Source: Rhodococcoides trifolii
Lineage (GTDB): Bacteria; Actinomycetota; Actinomycetes; Mycobacteriales; Mycobacteriaceae
Assembly: GCF_014635345.1 (NCBI RefSeq)
Contig: NZ_BMCU01000001.1
Location: forward strand, 868,001 to 932,000
Direction of reading: 5' to 3'
Length of the DNA stretch: 64,000 bases
Every line of letters starts with the position of its first letter. Position 1 is the stretch's first letter. A program made the translations under genes and the position numbers. Below are positions 38,280 to 47,052 of this stretch, in pieces. The notes under the pieces were generated by a model, which saw nothing but the letters and a program-made list of their open reading frames with translations, was not told the origin of the DNA and did not search any database.

Positions 38280-39562
38280 CGCAGCAAGACTTCTCGCGCC
38301 TCACCGGACTTCGTTCCGGCAAGAGCAGTTTCTACCCGCAGTACCGCGGCGCGGCGGAGCGTCTCGAGCGCGTCGTCCATGCCCTGGAACTCATTTCGCG
38401 TGCGTTGGTCAAGACCGTCGAAGGTCCCGAGACGTTGATCTGCGCCGTCGCCGAGGCGGCCCGTGCACACCTCAGTGCGCAGTGGGTCGTGTTCGCCCTG
38501 GCCGACGGCGCCATCCCCGACGCCGGGCCGCGCAGTCTGGTTCTCGGCCCCGACGCCACCCCCTTTCTCGTCGACAACGTGGAGGGTCCACCACTTCCCG
38601 ACGCCGTCGTCGAATGTCTCGACGACATTCACACTGCCCGCTTCGCTCCCGGCTCGGGTTCGGTCGTCGACGAGCACTTCGCGTTCGTGCCGATTCAGTT
38701 GAACGGCGGGATCGTCGGCGCGTTCGCGGCATGGACCGCGCCCGGCCGCACTCTCGACGCCACCGACAGTGCCGTGCTGAGCATCCTCGCGTCGCAAACG
38801 GCGGTGGCGCTGCAGAACTCGGCCACGTTCCAGGAAGCGAGGCGGACGGCTGCCGACCTCGTGGTGCGCAACGCCGAACTGCAGGTGACGCAGAAGCAGC
38901 TCAGTGCAGTACACCGTCACCAGGTGCTCGACGACGAACGTCACCGCATTGCACGCGAACTGCACGACAGCGTGACGCAGGCCGTCCTGTCCGCCGGCAT
39001 GCAGATCGAAGTGTGCCTGGGCGACATTCCGACCGAGGAGCGCACCGAGAGGCTCGATCTCGCGAAGGATCTGACGAGACGCGCTGTGGAACAACTACGT
39101 TCGGCGATCTACGCTCTCAATCATTCGTCCGACTCCGCGCGATCCACCCTGCCGGAAATGCTCGATCAGCTCAGCGTGGTGCACATGCCGGACGAATTGC
39201 AGGTGAGCGTCGACGTCGACGGCACCGCGGTGGAGCTGTCCAGCGAGGTCGAGCACGCTCTGCTGCGCATCGCCGGTGAAGCGTTATTCAACACCGCGGT
39301 GCACTCCAACGCCTCGCACGCCAAACTCCATCTGAGCTACCGCGAGAACTCGGTGCTGCTGTGCATCGACGACGACGGCGACGGAGACCCCAAGAACCTG
39401 CGGGTCATCCTGCGGATGGCGGAGACCAACGACCTGGGTGGAAATCACAGAGGACTGGTGAACATGGCAACTCGAGTACGTGAGTACGGCGGAGTGTTCG
39501 AGGTGCGTCGGTCGAGACTCGGAGGGGTTCGTATTTTCGCGAAACTGCCGGTGATGCAGTGA
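38276..39562 (+). CDS. GAF-domain sensor histidine kinase (MnoS-like)
   Basis: 428 residues from the GTG at 38276. A GAF domain (about 30-180) is followed by the H-box ERHRIARELHDSVTQAV of the HisKA_3 (NarL-partner) class and a HATPase domain with the N-box region GEALFNTAVHSNASHAKLHL and the CIDDDGDGD G1 segment. No membrane spans, so it senses a cytosolic signal. Co-translated with the response regulator (GTGA overlap). Location beside mno matches the MnoS/MnoR arrangement I recall for M. smegmatis; that comparison was not checked. Confidence 0.88.
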   Translation: MTQQDFSRLTGLRSGKSSFYPQYRGAAERLERVVHALELISRALVKTVEGPETLICAVAEAARAHLSAQWVVFALADGAIPDAGPRSLVLGPDATPFLVDNVEGPPLPDAVVECLDDIHTARFAPGSGSVVDEHFAFVPIQLNGGIVGAFAAWTAPGRTLDATDSAVLSILASQTAVALQNSATFQEARRTAADLVVRNAELQVTQKQLSAVHRHQVLDDERHRIARELHDSVTQAVLSAGMQIEVCLGDIPTEERTERLDLAKDLTRRAVEQLRSAIYALNHSSDSARSTLPEMLDQLSVVHMPDELQVSVDVDGTAVELSSEVEHALLRIAGEALFNTAVHSNASHAKLHLSYRENSVLLCIDDDGDGDPKNLRVILRMAETNDLGGNHRGLVNMATRVREYGGVFEVRRSRLGGVRIFAKLPVMQ

Positions 39563-40221
39563 CAAGCGACCGGCCTCCGGCCTGCCCGATGACCTCGATA
39601 CTCCTCGTCGACGACCACGCCATCCTGCGACAGGGACTGCGGTCGGTCCTCGAACGGGAGCCGGATCTTCGTATCGTCGGCGAGGCAGCGTCGCTCGACG
39701 AAGCGACAACCGTTGCGGCGCACCTGGAACCGGACGTGGTGTTGATGGACCTCAAGTTGTCCGCGAGCTCGGACTACGAGGGGCTGGTGCTGTGCAAGGC
39801 GCTGTCGAAGTCCCACCCGACGATGGGATTGTTGGTGCTCACCACGTTCCTCGACGAGCGGCTGGTGATCGAGGCCGTCCACGCCGGTGCCCGCGGATAC
39901 GTGGTCAAGGACGTCGACACCACGGAACTGGTACGCGCCATCCGTGCCGTCTCGCGAGGCGAATCGGCATTCGATTCACGCAGCGCGTCCGCAGTCGTGC
40001 GGTCGTTGAACGGCAAGGGCGACAGCGAAGGACGACTCACCGACCGGGAGCTCGAGGTCATGAGACTGCTGGCAAGTGGGTTGTCCAACGCCAGCATCGG
40101 GACCGAACTCTTCATCTCCGCAACCACCGTCAAGTTCCACGTCAGCAACATCATGCGAAAGCTGCACGTGAGTCGACGGGCGGAGGCGGTGTACGCCGCG
40201 AGCAAGGGTGGGTTGATCTAG
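39559..40221 (+). CDS. NarL/LuxR-type response regulator (MnoR-like)
   Basis: 220 residues. Receiver domain with acid pocket VDDH, phosphoacceptor D64 (VVLMDLKLS) and a K in GYVVKDV. The C-terminal LuxR helix-turn-helix is LTDRELEVMRLLASGLSNASI followed by TTVKFHVSNIMRKL. Last gene of the Fe-ADH operon. Proposed to bind the 23-bp motif in front of mno and of its own operon. Its TAG stop and the TAG stop of the convergent methyltransferase share the palindrome CTAG (40218-40221). Confidence 0.9.
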   Translation: MTSDRPPACPMTSILLVDDHAILRQGLRSVLEREPDLRIVGEAASLDEATTVAAHLEPDVVLMDLKLSASSDYEGLVLCKALSKSHPTMGLLVLTTFLDERLVIEAVHAGARGYVVKDVDTTELVRAIRAVSRGESAFDSRSASAVVRSLNGKGDSEGRLTDRELEVMRLLASGLSNASIGTELFISATTVKFHVSNIMRKLHVSRRAEAVYAASKGGLI

Positions 40222-41042
40222 ACCTCGATCACCAGCCACCCACCGTGGTGCTCGAACACCTCGAACGGGTGCCCCGACCTCGCGCCCACCGCGGCCAGCG
40301 ATTCCAGGTCGAACGTTCGCACGTGCCCGTGACACGCTTGCGCCTGGTCCTCGAACGGCACGGCGATCACCACGCGATCACGGGCAACGCGCAATGCCTC
40401 CTGCACGATCCGATCGCCCAATTCTGCGTCGACGTGTTCCAGCAGGTGCAGCGCCGTCACCGTGTCGGAAGAGCCATCTGGCACTGGCACGTCGCCACCG
40501 TCGCACACCAGAGTGTTCATCGTCAGTCCGAGGTGGGGGAGTACTGCGTCGAGCAATCTGATTGTGCCGGAATGAATATCGGTTGCGGTCACGTCGCGGC
40601 CGTGGGTGGCGAGGCGCAGCGGGAAGAAGCCGAAGCACGACCCGAGATCCACGACGGATCCGCGAATCAGCTCCTCGGCTTTCGCATGAATCGGTGCGAA
40701 GTCGGCAGTGCCGTCGAGTAATTCGTCGAGGGAGTTTCGGTAATACGTCGTCCACGCCTGTACCGGGTCGTCCATCGTGGACAACACAAGGCCCACCATC
40801 ACCGACTCGAACTCGCTCTGGCCGAGTCCCGACTGCGCGACCTGCTCGGTCACGTCCCCGACGAGAGCTTCGCTGAGATCGTCCGGCGTCAAGTTGTGCC
40901 AGACACTCAACCCCGACTCGCTGCGCAGCACGCGCAGTTCCGCCTCGTCGTCCGAATGCTCGACCGTGACTCCGAGGTGAGTCCACCTCCCCGGCACGAG
41001 GCACGGTGCGAGAGAGTCGAATTCCTCGACGGAAGCGGTCAC
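40218..41042 (-). CDS. mftM: SAM-dependent methyltransferase, mycofactocin methyltransferase
   Basis: 274 residues from GTG 41042. Class I fold with motif I VVDLGSCFGFFPLRLA, motif II DIHSG and a TALHLLEHVDAELGD segment. The start overlaps the stop of mftR by 4 bp, so the two are an operon within the mft locus. It fits MftM, which 2-O-methylates the second glucose of mycofactocin oligosaccharides in mycobacteria. This identity is from position plus domain, not from residue-level comparison. Confidence 0.75.
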   Translation of the reverse strand: MTASVEEFDSLAPCLVPGRWTHLGVTVEHSDDEAELRVLRSESGLSVWHNLTPDDLSEALVGDVTEQVAQSGLGQSEFESVMVGLVLSTMDDPVQAWTTYYRNSLDELLDGTADFAPIHAKAEELIRGSVVDLGSCFGFFPLRLATHGRDVTATDIHSGTIRLLDAVLPHLGLTMNTLVCDGGDVPVPDGSSDTVTALHLLEHVDAELGDRIVQEALRVARDRVVIAVPFEDQAQACHGHVRTFDLESLAAVGARSGHPFEVFEHHGGWLVIEV

Positions 41043-41635
41043 GGTAATCCACTGTAGAGCGGCGTGGACCCCGTGACCAGTAGCTCGGCGAGATCGGAAT
41101 TCTCGTCGGTCAGCCACTGCTCGTACGCCGAGATTGCGATGCCCAGCGCGATCCAGCCGGCGGTACGCGGTGCGAGGTCGTCGGGAGAGGCACCGAGGCG
41201 TCGGGCGACGTACTCGGCGATCACCCGTCGCCACCCTTGATACATCAACGTCGAATACGCCTGAAGTGCAGGTACTTCCAAGATCAGCCGCATGCGGGTG
41301 CGATGCACAGCCCGCTCCTCATCCGGGAATCGGTTGAAGTCGAGGATCGCCGACATCACGCCGTCGGCGAGGGACACATCGGATGGGAGGTCGTCGAGCA
41401 GGGTGCGCAGAACATGGAGGTGCGAATCGAAGTCTCCCCACGGAACGGCCATCTTCGAGGGGAAGTACCGGAAGAAGGTTCGTCGCGCGATGCCGGCCGC
41501 GTCGGCGATGTCGTCGATGGACGTCTCGTCGAACCCTTTCGATTCGAAGAGCTCGAGTCCGACATCGCTGATCTCCCCCCTCGAGGTGGCGGGGCGCCGA
41601 CCTACCCGACTGGACGGTCTTCGTCTATCGGCCAA
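41039..41635 (-). CDS. mftR: TetR-family regulator of the mycofactocin cluster
   Basis: 198 residues from TTG 41635, which has a strong GGAAGGGAGGA site. A GTG at 41692 would lie in an operator palindrome and is rejected. The helix-turn-helix is [21 protein letters not shown]. The C-terminus matches the MftR group, which in M. smegmatis binds long-chain acyl-CoAs and represses mft. It is divergent from mftA and translationally coupled to the methyltransferase downstream. Confidence 0.88.
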   Translation of the reverse strand: MADRRRPSSRVGRRPATSRGEISDVGLELFESKGFDETSIDDIADAAGIARRTFFRYFPSKMAVPWGDFDSHLHVLRTLLDDLPSDVSLADGVMSAILDFNRFPDEERAVHRTRMRLILEVPALQAYSTLMYQGWRRVIAEYVARRLGASPDDLAPRTAGWIALGIAISAYEQWLTDENSDLAELLVTGSTPLYSGLP

Positions 41636-41679
41636 CTTTTCCTCCCTTCCACCTGGTTTACTGCACTCGATGCCATTAT

Positions 41680-41698
41680 TGTGGTGATCCACACCACA
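41680..41698. promoter_or_regulatory. MftR-type operator in the mftR-mftA gap
   Basis: TGTGGTG (41680-41686) and CACCACA (41692-41698) are perfect 7-bp inverted arms with a 5-bp spacer. It lies 33 bp before mftA and 45 bp before the mftR start, ideal for controlling both. Confidence 0.75.
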
Positions 41699-41730
41699 GT
41701 GTTACCCGCTCACAACCTACGGAGGACAGC

Positions 41731-41823
41731 ATGTCGGATTCCAAGGACGAAACACAGACGGAACTGGTCGAAGAGGCCTTGGTGGAAGAAGTGTCCATCG
41801 ACGGCATGTGCGGCGTGTACTGA
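41731..41823 (+). CDS. mftA: Mycofactocin precursor peptide
   Basis: A 30-residue ribosomal peptide ending in the invariant core IDGMCGVY, with an acidic leader ([10 protein letters not shown]). MftC decarboxylates and cross-links the terminal Val29-Tyr30, and MftE releases the modified dipeptide that becomes the redox cofactor. The ATG follows an ideal GGAGGACAGC site. The gene is too short for most finders. Confidence 0.97.
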   Translation: MSDSKDETQTELVEEALVEEVSIDGMCGVY

Positions 41824-41831
41824 GGCCTGGA

Positions 41832-42113
41832 ATGGACATCGATCTCGGGTGGCAGTTGAACCCGAAGGTGGCGCTTCGCCCCGAGCCATTCGGGGCGTTG
41901 CTCTACCACTTCGGCACCCGCAAGCTGTCGTTCCTGAAGAACACGACCATCGTGGCGATCGTGCAGTCCCTGCCCGACCACCCGAACGCCCGATCGGCCA
42001 TCCTCGCCGCCGGCGTCGCCGAGCCCGCCTTGGCGAAATATGCTGACGCGCTGGGTGTTCTGGCGTCCTCCACCATGATCGTCCCGACACTCGTAGAGGA
42101 AGATGCCGCATGA
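41832..42113 (+). CDS. mftB: Mycofactocin chaperone (RiPP recognition element)
   Basis: 93 residues with a PqqD-like fold that binds the MftA leader and presents it to MftC. The start ATG 41832, 9 bp after the mftA stop, gives MDIDLGWQLNPKVALRPEPFG, matching family N-termini; an in-frame ATG at 41808 lies inside mftA. Overlaps mftC by 4 bp. Confidence 0.92.
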   Translation: MDIDLGWQLNPKVALRPEPFGALLYHFGTRKLSFLKNTTIVAIVQSLPDHPNARSAILAAGVAEPALAKYADALGVLASSTMIVPTLVEEDAA

Positions 42114-43330
42114 CTTCGACCCTCGCCCGTCCCGAACAGCCCGTCGGCCGCCTCGTCGATCAGTTCGAACTCGGCCTCGACGCCCCGATCTGCCTCACGT
42201 GGGAGCTGACGTACGCCTGCAATCTCTCGTGCGTGCACTGCCTCTCCTCGTCCGGTAAGCGCGACCCGCGTGAGCTGAGCACCGAGCAGTGCAAGTCGAT
42301 CATCGACGAGTTGCAGCGCATGCAGGTGTTCTACGTCAACATCGGCGGCGGTGAACCCACCGTGCGCAGCGACTTCTGGGAACTCGTCGACTACGCCACC
42401 GCGCACCAGGTGGGGGTGAAGTTCTCCACCAACGGCGTCAAGATCGATCAGAAGGTGGCCGCCCGCCTCGCCGCGTCGGACTACGTCGACGTGCAGATCT
42501 CCATCGACGGCGCTACCGCCGAGGTCAACGACGCGGTGCGCGGGCCCGGCTCGTTCGACATGGCGGTGCGCGCGCTGAAGAACCTGCGCGACGCGGGATT
42601 CAAGGACGCCAAGGTCTCCGTCGTCGTCACCCGCCACAACGTCTCGCAGCTCGACGACTTCAAAGCTCTCGCTGACGAATACGGTGCGACACTTCGTATC
42701 ACCAGGCTTCGACCGTCCGGCCGAGGCGCGGACGTGTGGGACGATCTGCATCCGACGGCGGGGCAGCAGCGTGAGCTGTACAACTGGCTCGTCGCGAACG
42801 GCGACGGTGTGCTCACCGGCGATTCGTTCTTTCACCTCTCGGCCTACGGCGACGCTCTGCCGGGTCTGAACCTGTGCGGCGCCGGTCGGGTGGTGTGCCT
42901 GATCGATCCGATCGGCGATGTCTACGCGTGTCCCTTCGCGATCCACGAGCAGTTCCTCGCCGGGAACATCTTGGCCGACAACGGGTTCAAGTCGGTGTGG
43001 CAGACCTCGGAGCTGTTCCAGGAGCTGCGTTCTCCGCAGACCGGTGGTGCGTGCACGAAGTGCCAGCATTTCGATTCGTGCCGTGGCGGCTGCATGGCGG
43101 CGAAGTTCTTCACCGGCCTTCCGATGGACGGTCCGGATCCCGAATGTGTTCAGGGCTACGGAGAAACGGCACTCGCCGGCACCCGTGGTGACATCCCGAA
43201 GTCGAGCGTCGACCACTCCCGCAGTGGAAAGCGTGCGACACCCAAGGCCTCGGTCCCGCTCACGCTGTTGATCAGACGTGACGGTGCACCGGCCAAGATC
43301 TGCGATGAGTCCCCACTCGCGGGGATGTAG
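42110..43330 (+). CDS. mftC: Mycofactocin radical SAM maturase
   Basis: 406 residues. The radical-SAM cluster motif is CNLSCVHC (C37, C41, C44); a SPASM-type C-terminus carries the auxiliary-cluster cysteines (CGAGRVVCLIDPIG, YACPFAIH, CTKCQHFDSCRGGC). It performs decarboxylation and cross-linking of the MftA C-terminal Val-Tyr. The C-terminal tail of about 45 residues past the cluster motifs is rich in Arg, Ser and Lys. Confidence 0.95.
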   Translation: MTSTLARPEQPVGRLVDQFELGLDAPICLTWELTYACNLSCVHCLSSSGKRDPRELSTEQCKSIIDELQRMQVFYVNIGGGEPTVRSDFWELVDYATAHQVGVKFSTNGVKIDQKVAARLAASDYVDVQISIDGATAEVNDAVRGPGSFDMAVRALKNLRDAGFKDAKVSVVVTRHNVSQLDDFKALADEYGATLRITRLRPSGRGADVWDDLHPTAGQQRELYNWLVANGDGVLTGDSFFHLSAYGDALPGLNLCGAGRVVCLIDPIGDVYACPFAIHEQFLAGNILADNGFKSVWQTSELFQELRSPQTGGACTKCQHFDSCRGGCMAAKFFTGLPMDGPDPECVQGYGETALAGTRGDIPKSSVDHSRSGKRATPKASVPLTLLIRRDGAPAKICDESPLAGM

Positions 43331-43339
43331 GAGCACGTT

Positions 43340-44518
43340 GTGAAGTGGATCGAAACCGTTGCCGAAGCGCAGCGCCTCGCCAAGAAACGCCTGCCCAAGT
43401 CCGTCTACTCGGCATTGATCGCCGGATCCGAACGCGGCACCACCCTCGAGGACAACACGGGTGCGTTCGCCGAGCTCGGATTCCAACCTCGTGTCGCCGG
43501 TCATTCGGCCAAGCGCGACATGGCAACTCGGGTCATGGGCCAGGACATCTCGATGCCGGTCATCATCTCCCCGACCGGTGTCCAGGCTGTCGACCCCGAC
43601 GGTGAGGTGGCAGTGGCGCGCGCCGCTGCCGCCCGCGGTATCGCGGTGGGATTGAGTTCGTTCGCGAGCAAGTCCGTCGAAGAAGTCGCCGCCGCGAGTC
43701 CGCAGGTGCTGTTCCAGATCTACTGGCTCGGCTCGAAAGACGAGATGGTCGCGCGGATGGTGCGCGCCAAGGCCGCCGGCGCGGTCGGCATCATCCTCAC
43801 TCTCGATTGGTCGTTCTCCTACGGACGCGACTGGGGTTCGCCCCAGATCCCCGAGACCATGAACCTGGCGGCAATGCTCAAGTTCGGTCCCGAAGCAGCG
43901 CTGCGACCCAAGTGGTTGTACAAGTTCGCGAAGAGCGGCAAGATCCCGGACCTCAAGGCGCCCAACGTCTTACCGTCCGACCAGGTGGCGCCCACCTTCT
44001 TCGGTGCGTACGGCATGTGGCAAGCAACCGAGCCTCCCGCGTGGGAGGACATCGCCTGGCTGCGCGCCCAGTGGGACGGCCCGTTCATGATCAAGGGCGT
44101 CTCCCGCGTCGACGACGCCAAGAAGGCCGTCGACGCCGGTGTTTCCGCCATCTCCGTCTCCAATCACGGCGGCAACAACCTCGACGGCACCCCCGGTGTC
44201 ATCCGAGCCTTGCCGGCGGTGGCCGACGCGGTCGGTGACCAGATCGAGGTGCTCCTCGACGGCGGTATCCGGCGCGGATCCGACGTCGTGAAGGCGGTCG
44301 CTCTCGGCGCTCGTGCGGTGATGATCGGCCGCGCCTCCCTCTGGGGTCTCGCGGCGAACGGGCAGGCCGGTGTGGAGAACGTCCTCGACATCCTCCGCAT
44401 GGGCATCGACTCCGGACTCCTGGGCCTCGGGCACAGCTCGATCGCAGACCTGTCGCCCGACGACTTGGTGATCCCCGACGGTTTCTACCGCCCACTCGGA
44501 GTCACGCAGCACTCGTGA
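43340..44518 (+). CDS. mftD: Mycofactocin FMN-dependent oxidase (alpha-hydroxy-acid oxidase family)
   Basis: 392 residues of the FMN-dependent alpha-hydroxyacid dehydrogenase family, with SNHGGNNLDGTP, the substrate-binding GGIRRGSDVVKAVALGARAVMIGR and LTLDWSFSYGRD. It oxidatively deaminates AHDP to premycofactocin. Follows mftC by 9 bp. Its 3' end overlaps a convergent DUF222-HNH gene by 17 bp; mftE, which normally follows, is 6.4 kb away. Confidence 0.94.
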   Translation: MKWIETVAEAQRLAKKRLPKSVYSALIAGSERGTTLEDNTGAFAELGFQPRVAGHSAKRDMATRVMGQDISMPVIISPTGVQAVDPDGEVAVARAAAARGIAVGLSSFASKSVEEVAAASPQVLFQIYWLGSKDEMVARMVRAKAAGAVGIILTLDWSFSYGRDWGSPQIPETMNLAAMLKFGPEAALRPKWLYKFAKSGKIPDLKAPNVLPSDQVAPTFFGAYGMWQATEPPAWEDIAWLRAQWDGPFMIKGVSRVDDAKKAVDAGVSAISVSNHGGNNLDGTPGVIRALPAVADAVGDQIEVLLDGGIRRGSDVVKAVALGARAVMIGRASLWGLAANGQAGVENVLDILRMGIDSGLLGLGHSSIADLSPDDLVIPDGFYRPLGVTQHS

Positions 44519-45821
44519 TCCATTCCGCAACGAAGACTTCGGGCGTCGAGTAGATCTCGGGTCCGGGTAGCGGTGGTGCGGTCGACTCGAACTCTCGCCC
44601 ACTCGGAGTCAGCAGTCGGTAGGTGTGGCGGCCGGGTGCGTCCATCGGTGCCGAGAACCATCCGGGCTGGTTCTTGACCTGGTTGCAGTGCGCGCACAGC
44701 CCGGCTCCGTTGTGCGCAGACGTCGGTCCGCCTCGGGAGTCCTCGACGATGTGGTCGCCGTGGCGGATGGGCGCATCGCAGAACGGGGTGCGGCACACCT
44801 GGTCTCGGAATTCGATCCATCGCCGGAGTCCGGCGGGGAACGTACGCGACTTCGCCTCCATCGCAACGAGTTCCCCGCTCGCGGGCGACGCGTACAGACG
44901 TCGCAGTTCCAGGTGCACGTCCGGGTCTGCGATGGTGTCCATCAGTACCCGCGCCGGGACGGGCCCGATGCCGCTGATGTGGGCGGGGGTGTCCCCGCCG
45001 CCTAACAGTGTCCGGTCGGAGACGATCACGTTCACCGTGACCGGGATGCCGCTCGCCGTGTCGACACCGAGAACCCGGTTCACGAGCAGGTCGGCCATGA
45101 TCTGATCGCGGGTGCGGTCGCCGGACTGCCCTGCTGCGACGATGGAGTCGGCGTCACGTCGCAGAGTTGCCCACACCGCGACGGATTGCTTCGTCGGCAG
45201 CAACGCCGTCAGGTATCCCATGCAGTCGGGTGCCGGTCGGCTGGTTACCCGGCGTTCTCGTTCGGCCCTCTTGGCTCGCTCGGCGACGGCTTTGTTGTTC
45301 AACTCGATGGCACGGCTCTTGGCGCGCCCTTCGACGGAGTTGTCCCCGCAGTTTCGCAATGTGTCTGCGTCGGCGCATAATTCGCGATCGATCTGTCGCC
45401 GTTGTTCGTCCGTCAGACCGGTGGTTTCGCGAACGAGAATCTCTGCACGTTTCTCCGTGAGTATTCCTCGGGTGAGAAGACCGAGCGTGTGCGGCATCTC
45501 GGTGGCGAGTACGCCCGCACGCGCGTTCCAGTGACTACCGGCGGTAGGCGAGGTCTTGCGCGCCAGTCCGAGCTCGGAGGCCAGTGTTCTGCGCGAGTCG
45601 ATGCGCCGGACCTTCGTGCCGTCGCTGAGCAGGCGTGGGGCGGCAGTGCCGGCGTTCAGCGTCACGGTCGGACCGACCTGAGCGGCGGCGCACGCAGCCT
45701 TGACGGATTCGAGTACGGCGATCCGTCCGTAGCGTTCGGCGTCGGTCGGGTCGTCGGACGGCACGGCCAGACGTTTCATGAAGTCTTCGATATCGCTGTG
45801 CGACAGCGGTTCTGCGGACAT
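44502..45821 (-). CDS. Second DUF222/13E12 HNH endonuclease
   Basis: 439 residues. DUF222 N-terminal region, then an HNH segment: CRTPFCDAPIRHGDHIVEDSRGG and NGAGLCAHCNQVKNQPGW, with the D-H and paired cysteines. The ATG at 45821 has a GGGGGGAGA ribosome site. No LexA box is visible in the upstream 100 bp, unlike the copy at 4673-6241. It abuts mftD and marks the left border of the block splitting the mft genes. Confidence 0.82.
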   Translation of the reverse strand: MSAEPLSHSDIEDFMKRLAVPSDDPTDAERYGRIAVLESVKAACAAAQVGPTVTLNAGTAAPRLLSDGTKVRRIDSRRTLASELGLARKTSPTAGSHWNARAGVLATEMPHTLGLLTRGILTEKRAEILVRETTGLTDEQRRQIDRELCADADTLRNCGDNSVEGRAKSRAIELNNKAVAERAKRAERERRVTSRPAPDCMGYLTALLPTKQSVAVWATLRRDADSIVAAGQSGDRTRDQIMADLLVNRVLGVDTASGIPVTVNVIVSDRTLLGGGDTPAHISGIGPVPARVLMDTIADPDVHLELRRLYASPASGELVAMEAKSRTFPAGLRRWIEFRDQVCRTPFCDAPIRHGDHIVEDSRGGPTSAHNGAGLCAHCNQVKNQPGWFSAPMDAPGRHTYRLLTPSGREFESTAPPLPGPEIYSTPEVFVAEWITSAA

Positions 45822-45879
45822 TCTCTATCTCCCCCCGGTGATGTGTTCCCACGCTAGCAGCCACCACCGACACAAATTT

Positions 45880-46539
45880 TCACCACGCCAGCACCCTGTC
45901 GTCCTGTATCACCACCCCGGTTGGTCCGTCGGGGCCGAGCGTTGCCAGACGGACCGCGACGGCCGCACCCTCGTCGGGAGTCCGGGTCCCGCGAAAGCCG
46001 TTGAAATCCGTCGCCACGTGGCCGGGCGCTGCGCCGTTCACCTTGATTCCAGAATCCTTCAGACTCCGCGCGTAGTGCACCGTGATCGCGTTCAATGCCG
46101 TCTTCGAACTCGAGTAGGACATCGACGGTTGTCCGACCCACGCGCCTTCTTCGCCGAGGGACCCGCGCATGCTGCTGACGTTCACGATGCGACCGGCACG
46201 GGAACGGCGTAGCAGCGGCAGGAATGCGTCGATCATGTCCACGACGGCGAACACGTTGGTGGCGTACACGAATCGCATGTCGTCGTCCGCGCTGTGGACG
46301 CCGGCGTTGTTGACCAGGACGTCCAGTGAACCCACCGCTGCCACGGCACCAGCGATGTCCGCCGCCGACGTCACGTCCAATCGCAGGGGCCGTACGTCCC
46401 CGTCGATGTCCGCAGCTGCCGCTCGTCCACGATCGAAGTCTCGTGAACCCAGGTACACGACCGTTCCGCGGGCGGCCAACTGCCGCACGATCGCCAATCC
46501 GATGCCCTTGTTTCCGCCTGTTACCAATGCTGTTGTCAT
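45880..46539 (-). CDS. Short-chain dehydrogenase/reductase
   Basis: 219 residues. Classical SDR: cofactor motif TGGNKGIG, VNNAG, and the YSSSK (YxxxK) active site with upstream Ser in VNVSS. NADP(H)-dependent reduction of a carbonyl is likely. Divergent from the MarR gene; its start codon lies in a 16-bp palindrome, so it is under direct MarR control. The substrate is unknown. Confidence 0.88.
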   Translation of the reverse strand: MTTALVTGGNKGIGLAIVRQLAARGTVVYLGSRDFDRGRAAAADIDGDVRPLRLDVTSAADIAGAVAAVGSLDVLVNNAGVHSADDDMRFVYATNVFAVVDMIDAFLPLLRRSRAGRIVNVSSMRGSLGEEGAWVGQPSMSYSSSKTALNAITVHYARSLKDSGIKVNGAAPGHVATDFNGFRGTRTPDEGAAVAVRLATLGPDGPTGVVIQDDRVLAW

Positions 46540-46577
46540 GACAACAGCGTTGCACCGATTGTGTTGTCATGTCAACA
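46531..46577. promoter_or_regulatory. Two MarR operator palindromes between SDR and MarR genes
   Basis: TGTTGTCATGACAACA (46531-46546) is a perfect 16-bp palindrome overlapping the SDR start codon; TGTTGTCATGTCAACA (46562-46577) has one mismatched pair and ends 17 bp before the MarR start. Both halves share TGTTG-CAACA, typical of MarR binding sites. Confidence 0.8.
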
Positions 46578-46594
46578 CCGGCTAGGGTCGATCC

Positions 46595-47017
46595 ATGAGC
46601 CTGACGCCCGACGAGTCGGAGATCTGGCATCTCTGGAAGGCCGCGTCCGAGGGAGTGCGGACCCGTGTCGTCGCCGACATCACCGAGCGCACCGGTCTGT
46701 CGGATCCCGACTTCGCCGTTCTGACTCGAGTGACCGAGCTTGGCGACGGCGGCACGCTTCGCCAGAACGTCTTGGCGGCGTCGATGGGGTGGCACCGCAG
46801 CCGACTGTCCCACCACCTGGGCCGCATGCAGGAGCGCGGACTGATCGAACGGGCGACGGTGCCGGGTGGTGTCGAGGTGACCGCTACCGACGAGGGATCG
46901 CGACTCGTTCGACAGGCGCGGCCGGTCCACGGGGCCGCCGTGAGGAAGTACCTGCTCGACGTCATCCCAGAGGGGCAGAAGGAGGACTTCGTTGCCCTCC
47001 TGCAGCAGTTGGCGTGA
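46595..47017 (+). CDS. MarR-family regulator
   Basis: 140 residues with a winged helix: LRQNVLAASMGWHRSRLSHHLGRMQERGLIERA, then a wing VPGGVEVTATDEG. Likely represses the divergent SDR gene and itself through the two palindromes. The GTP pyrophosphokinase-family gene starts 35 bp downstream on the same strand. Confidence 0.88.
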   Translation: MSLTPDESEIWHLWKAASEGVRTRVVADITERTGLSDPDFAVLTRVTELGDGGTLRQNVLAASMGWHRSRLSHHLGRMQERGLIERATVPGGVEVTATDEGSRLVRQARPVHGAAVRKYLLDVIPEGQKEDFVALLQQLA

Positions 47018-47052
47018 CCACTGCGTGACCGCCCCTCGGTAGCATCGGGGCC

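Noticed and set aside
41636..41692. Longer start (GTG 41692) for MftR
   Set aside because: It overlaps the inverted repeat and lacks a ribosome site, while TTG 41635 has an excellent one.
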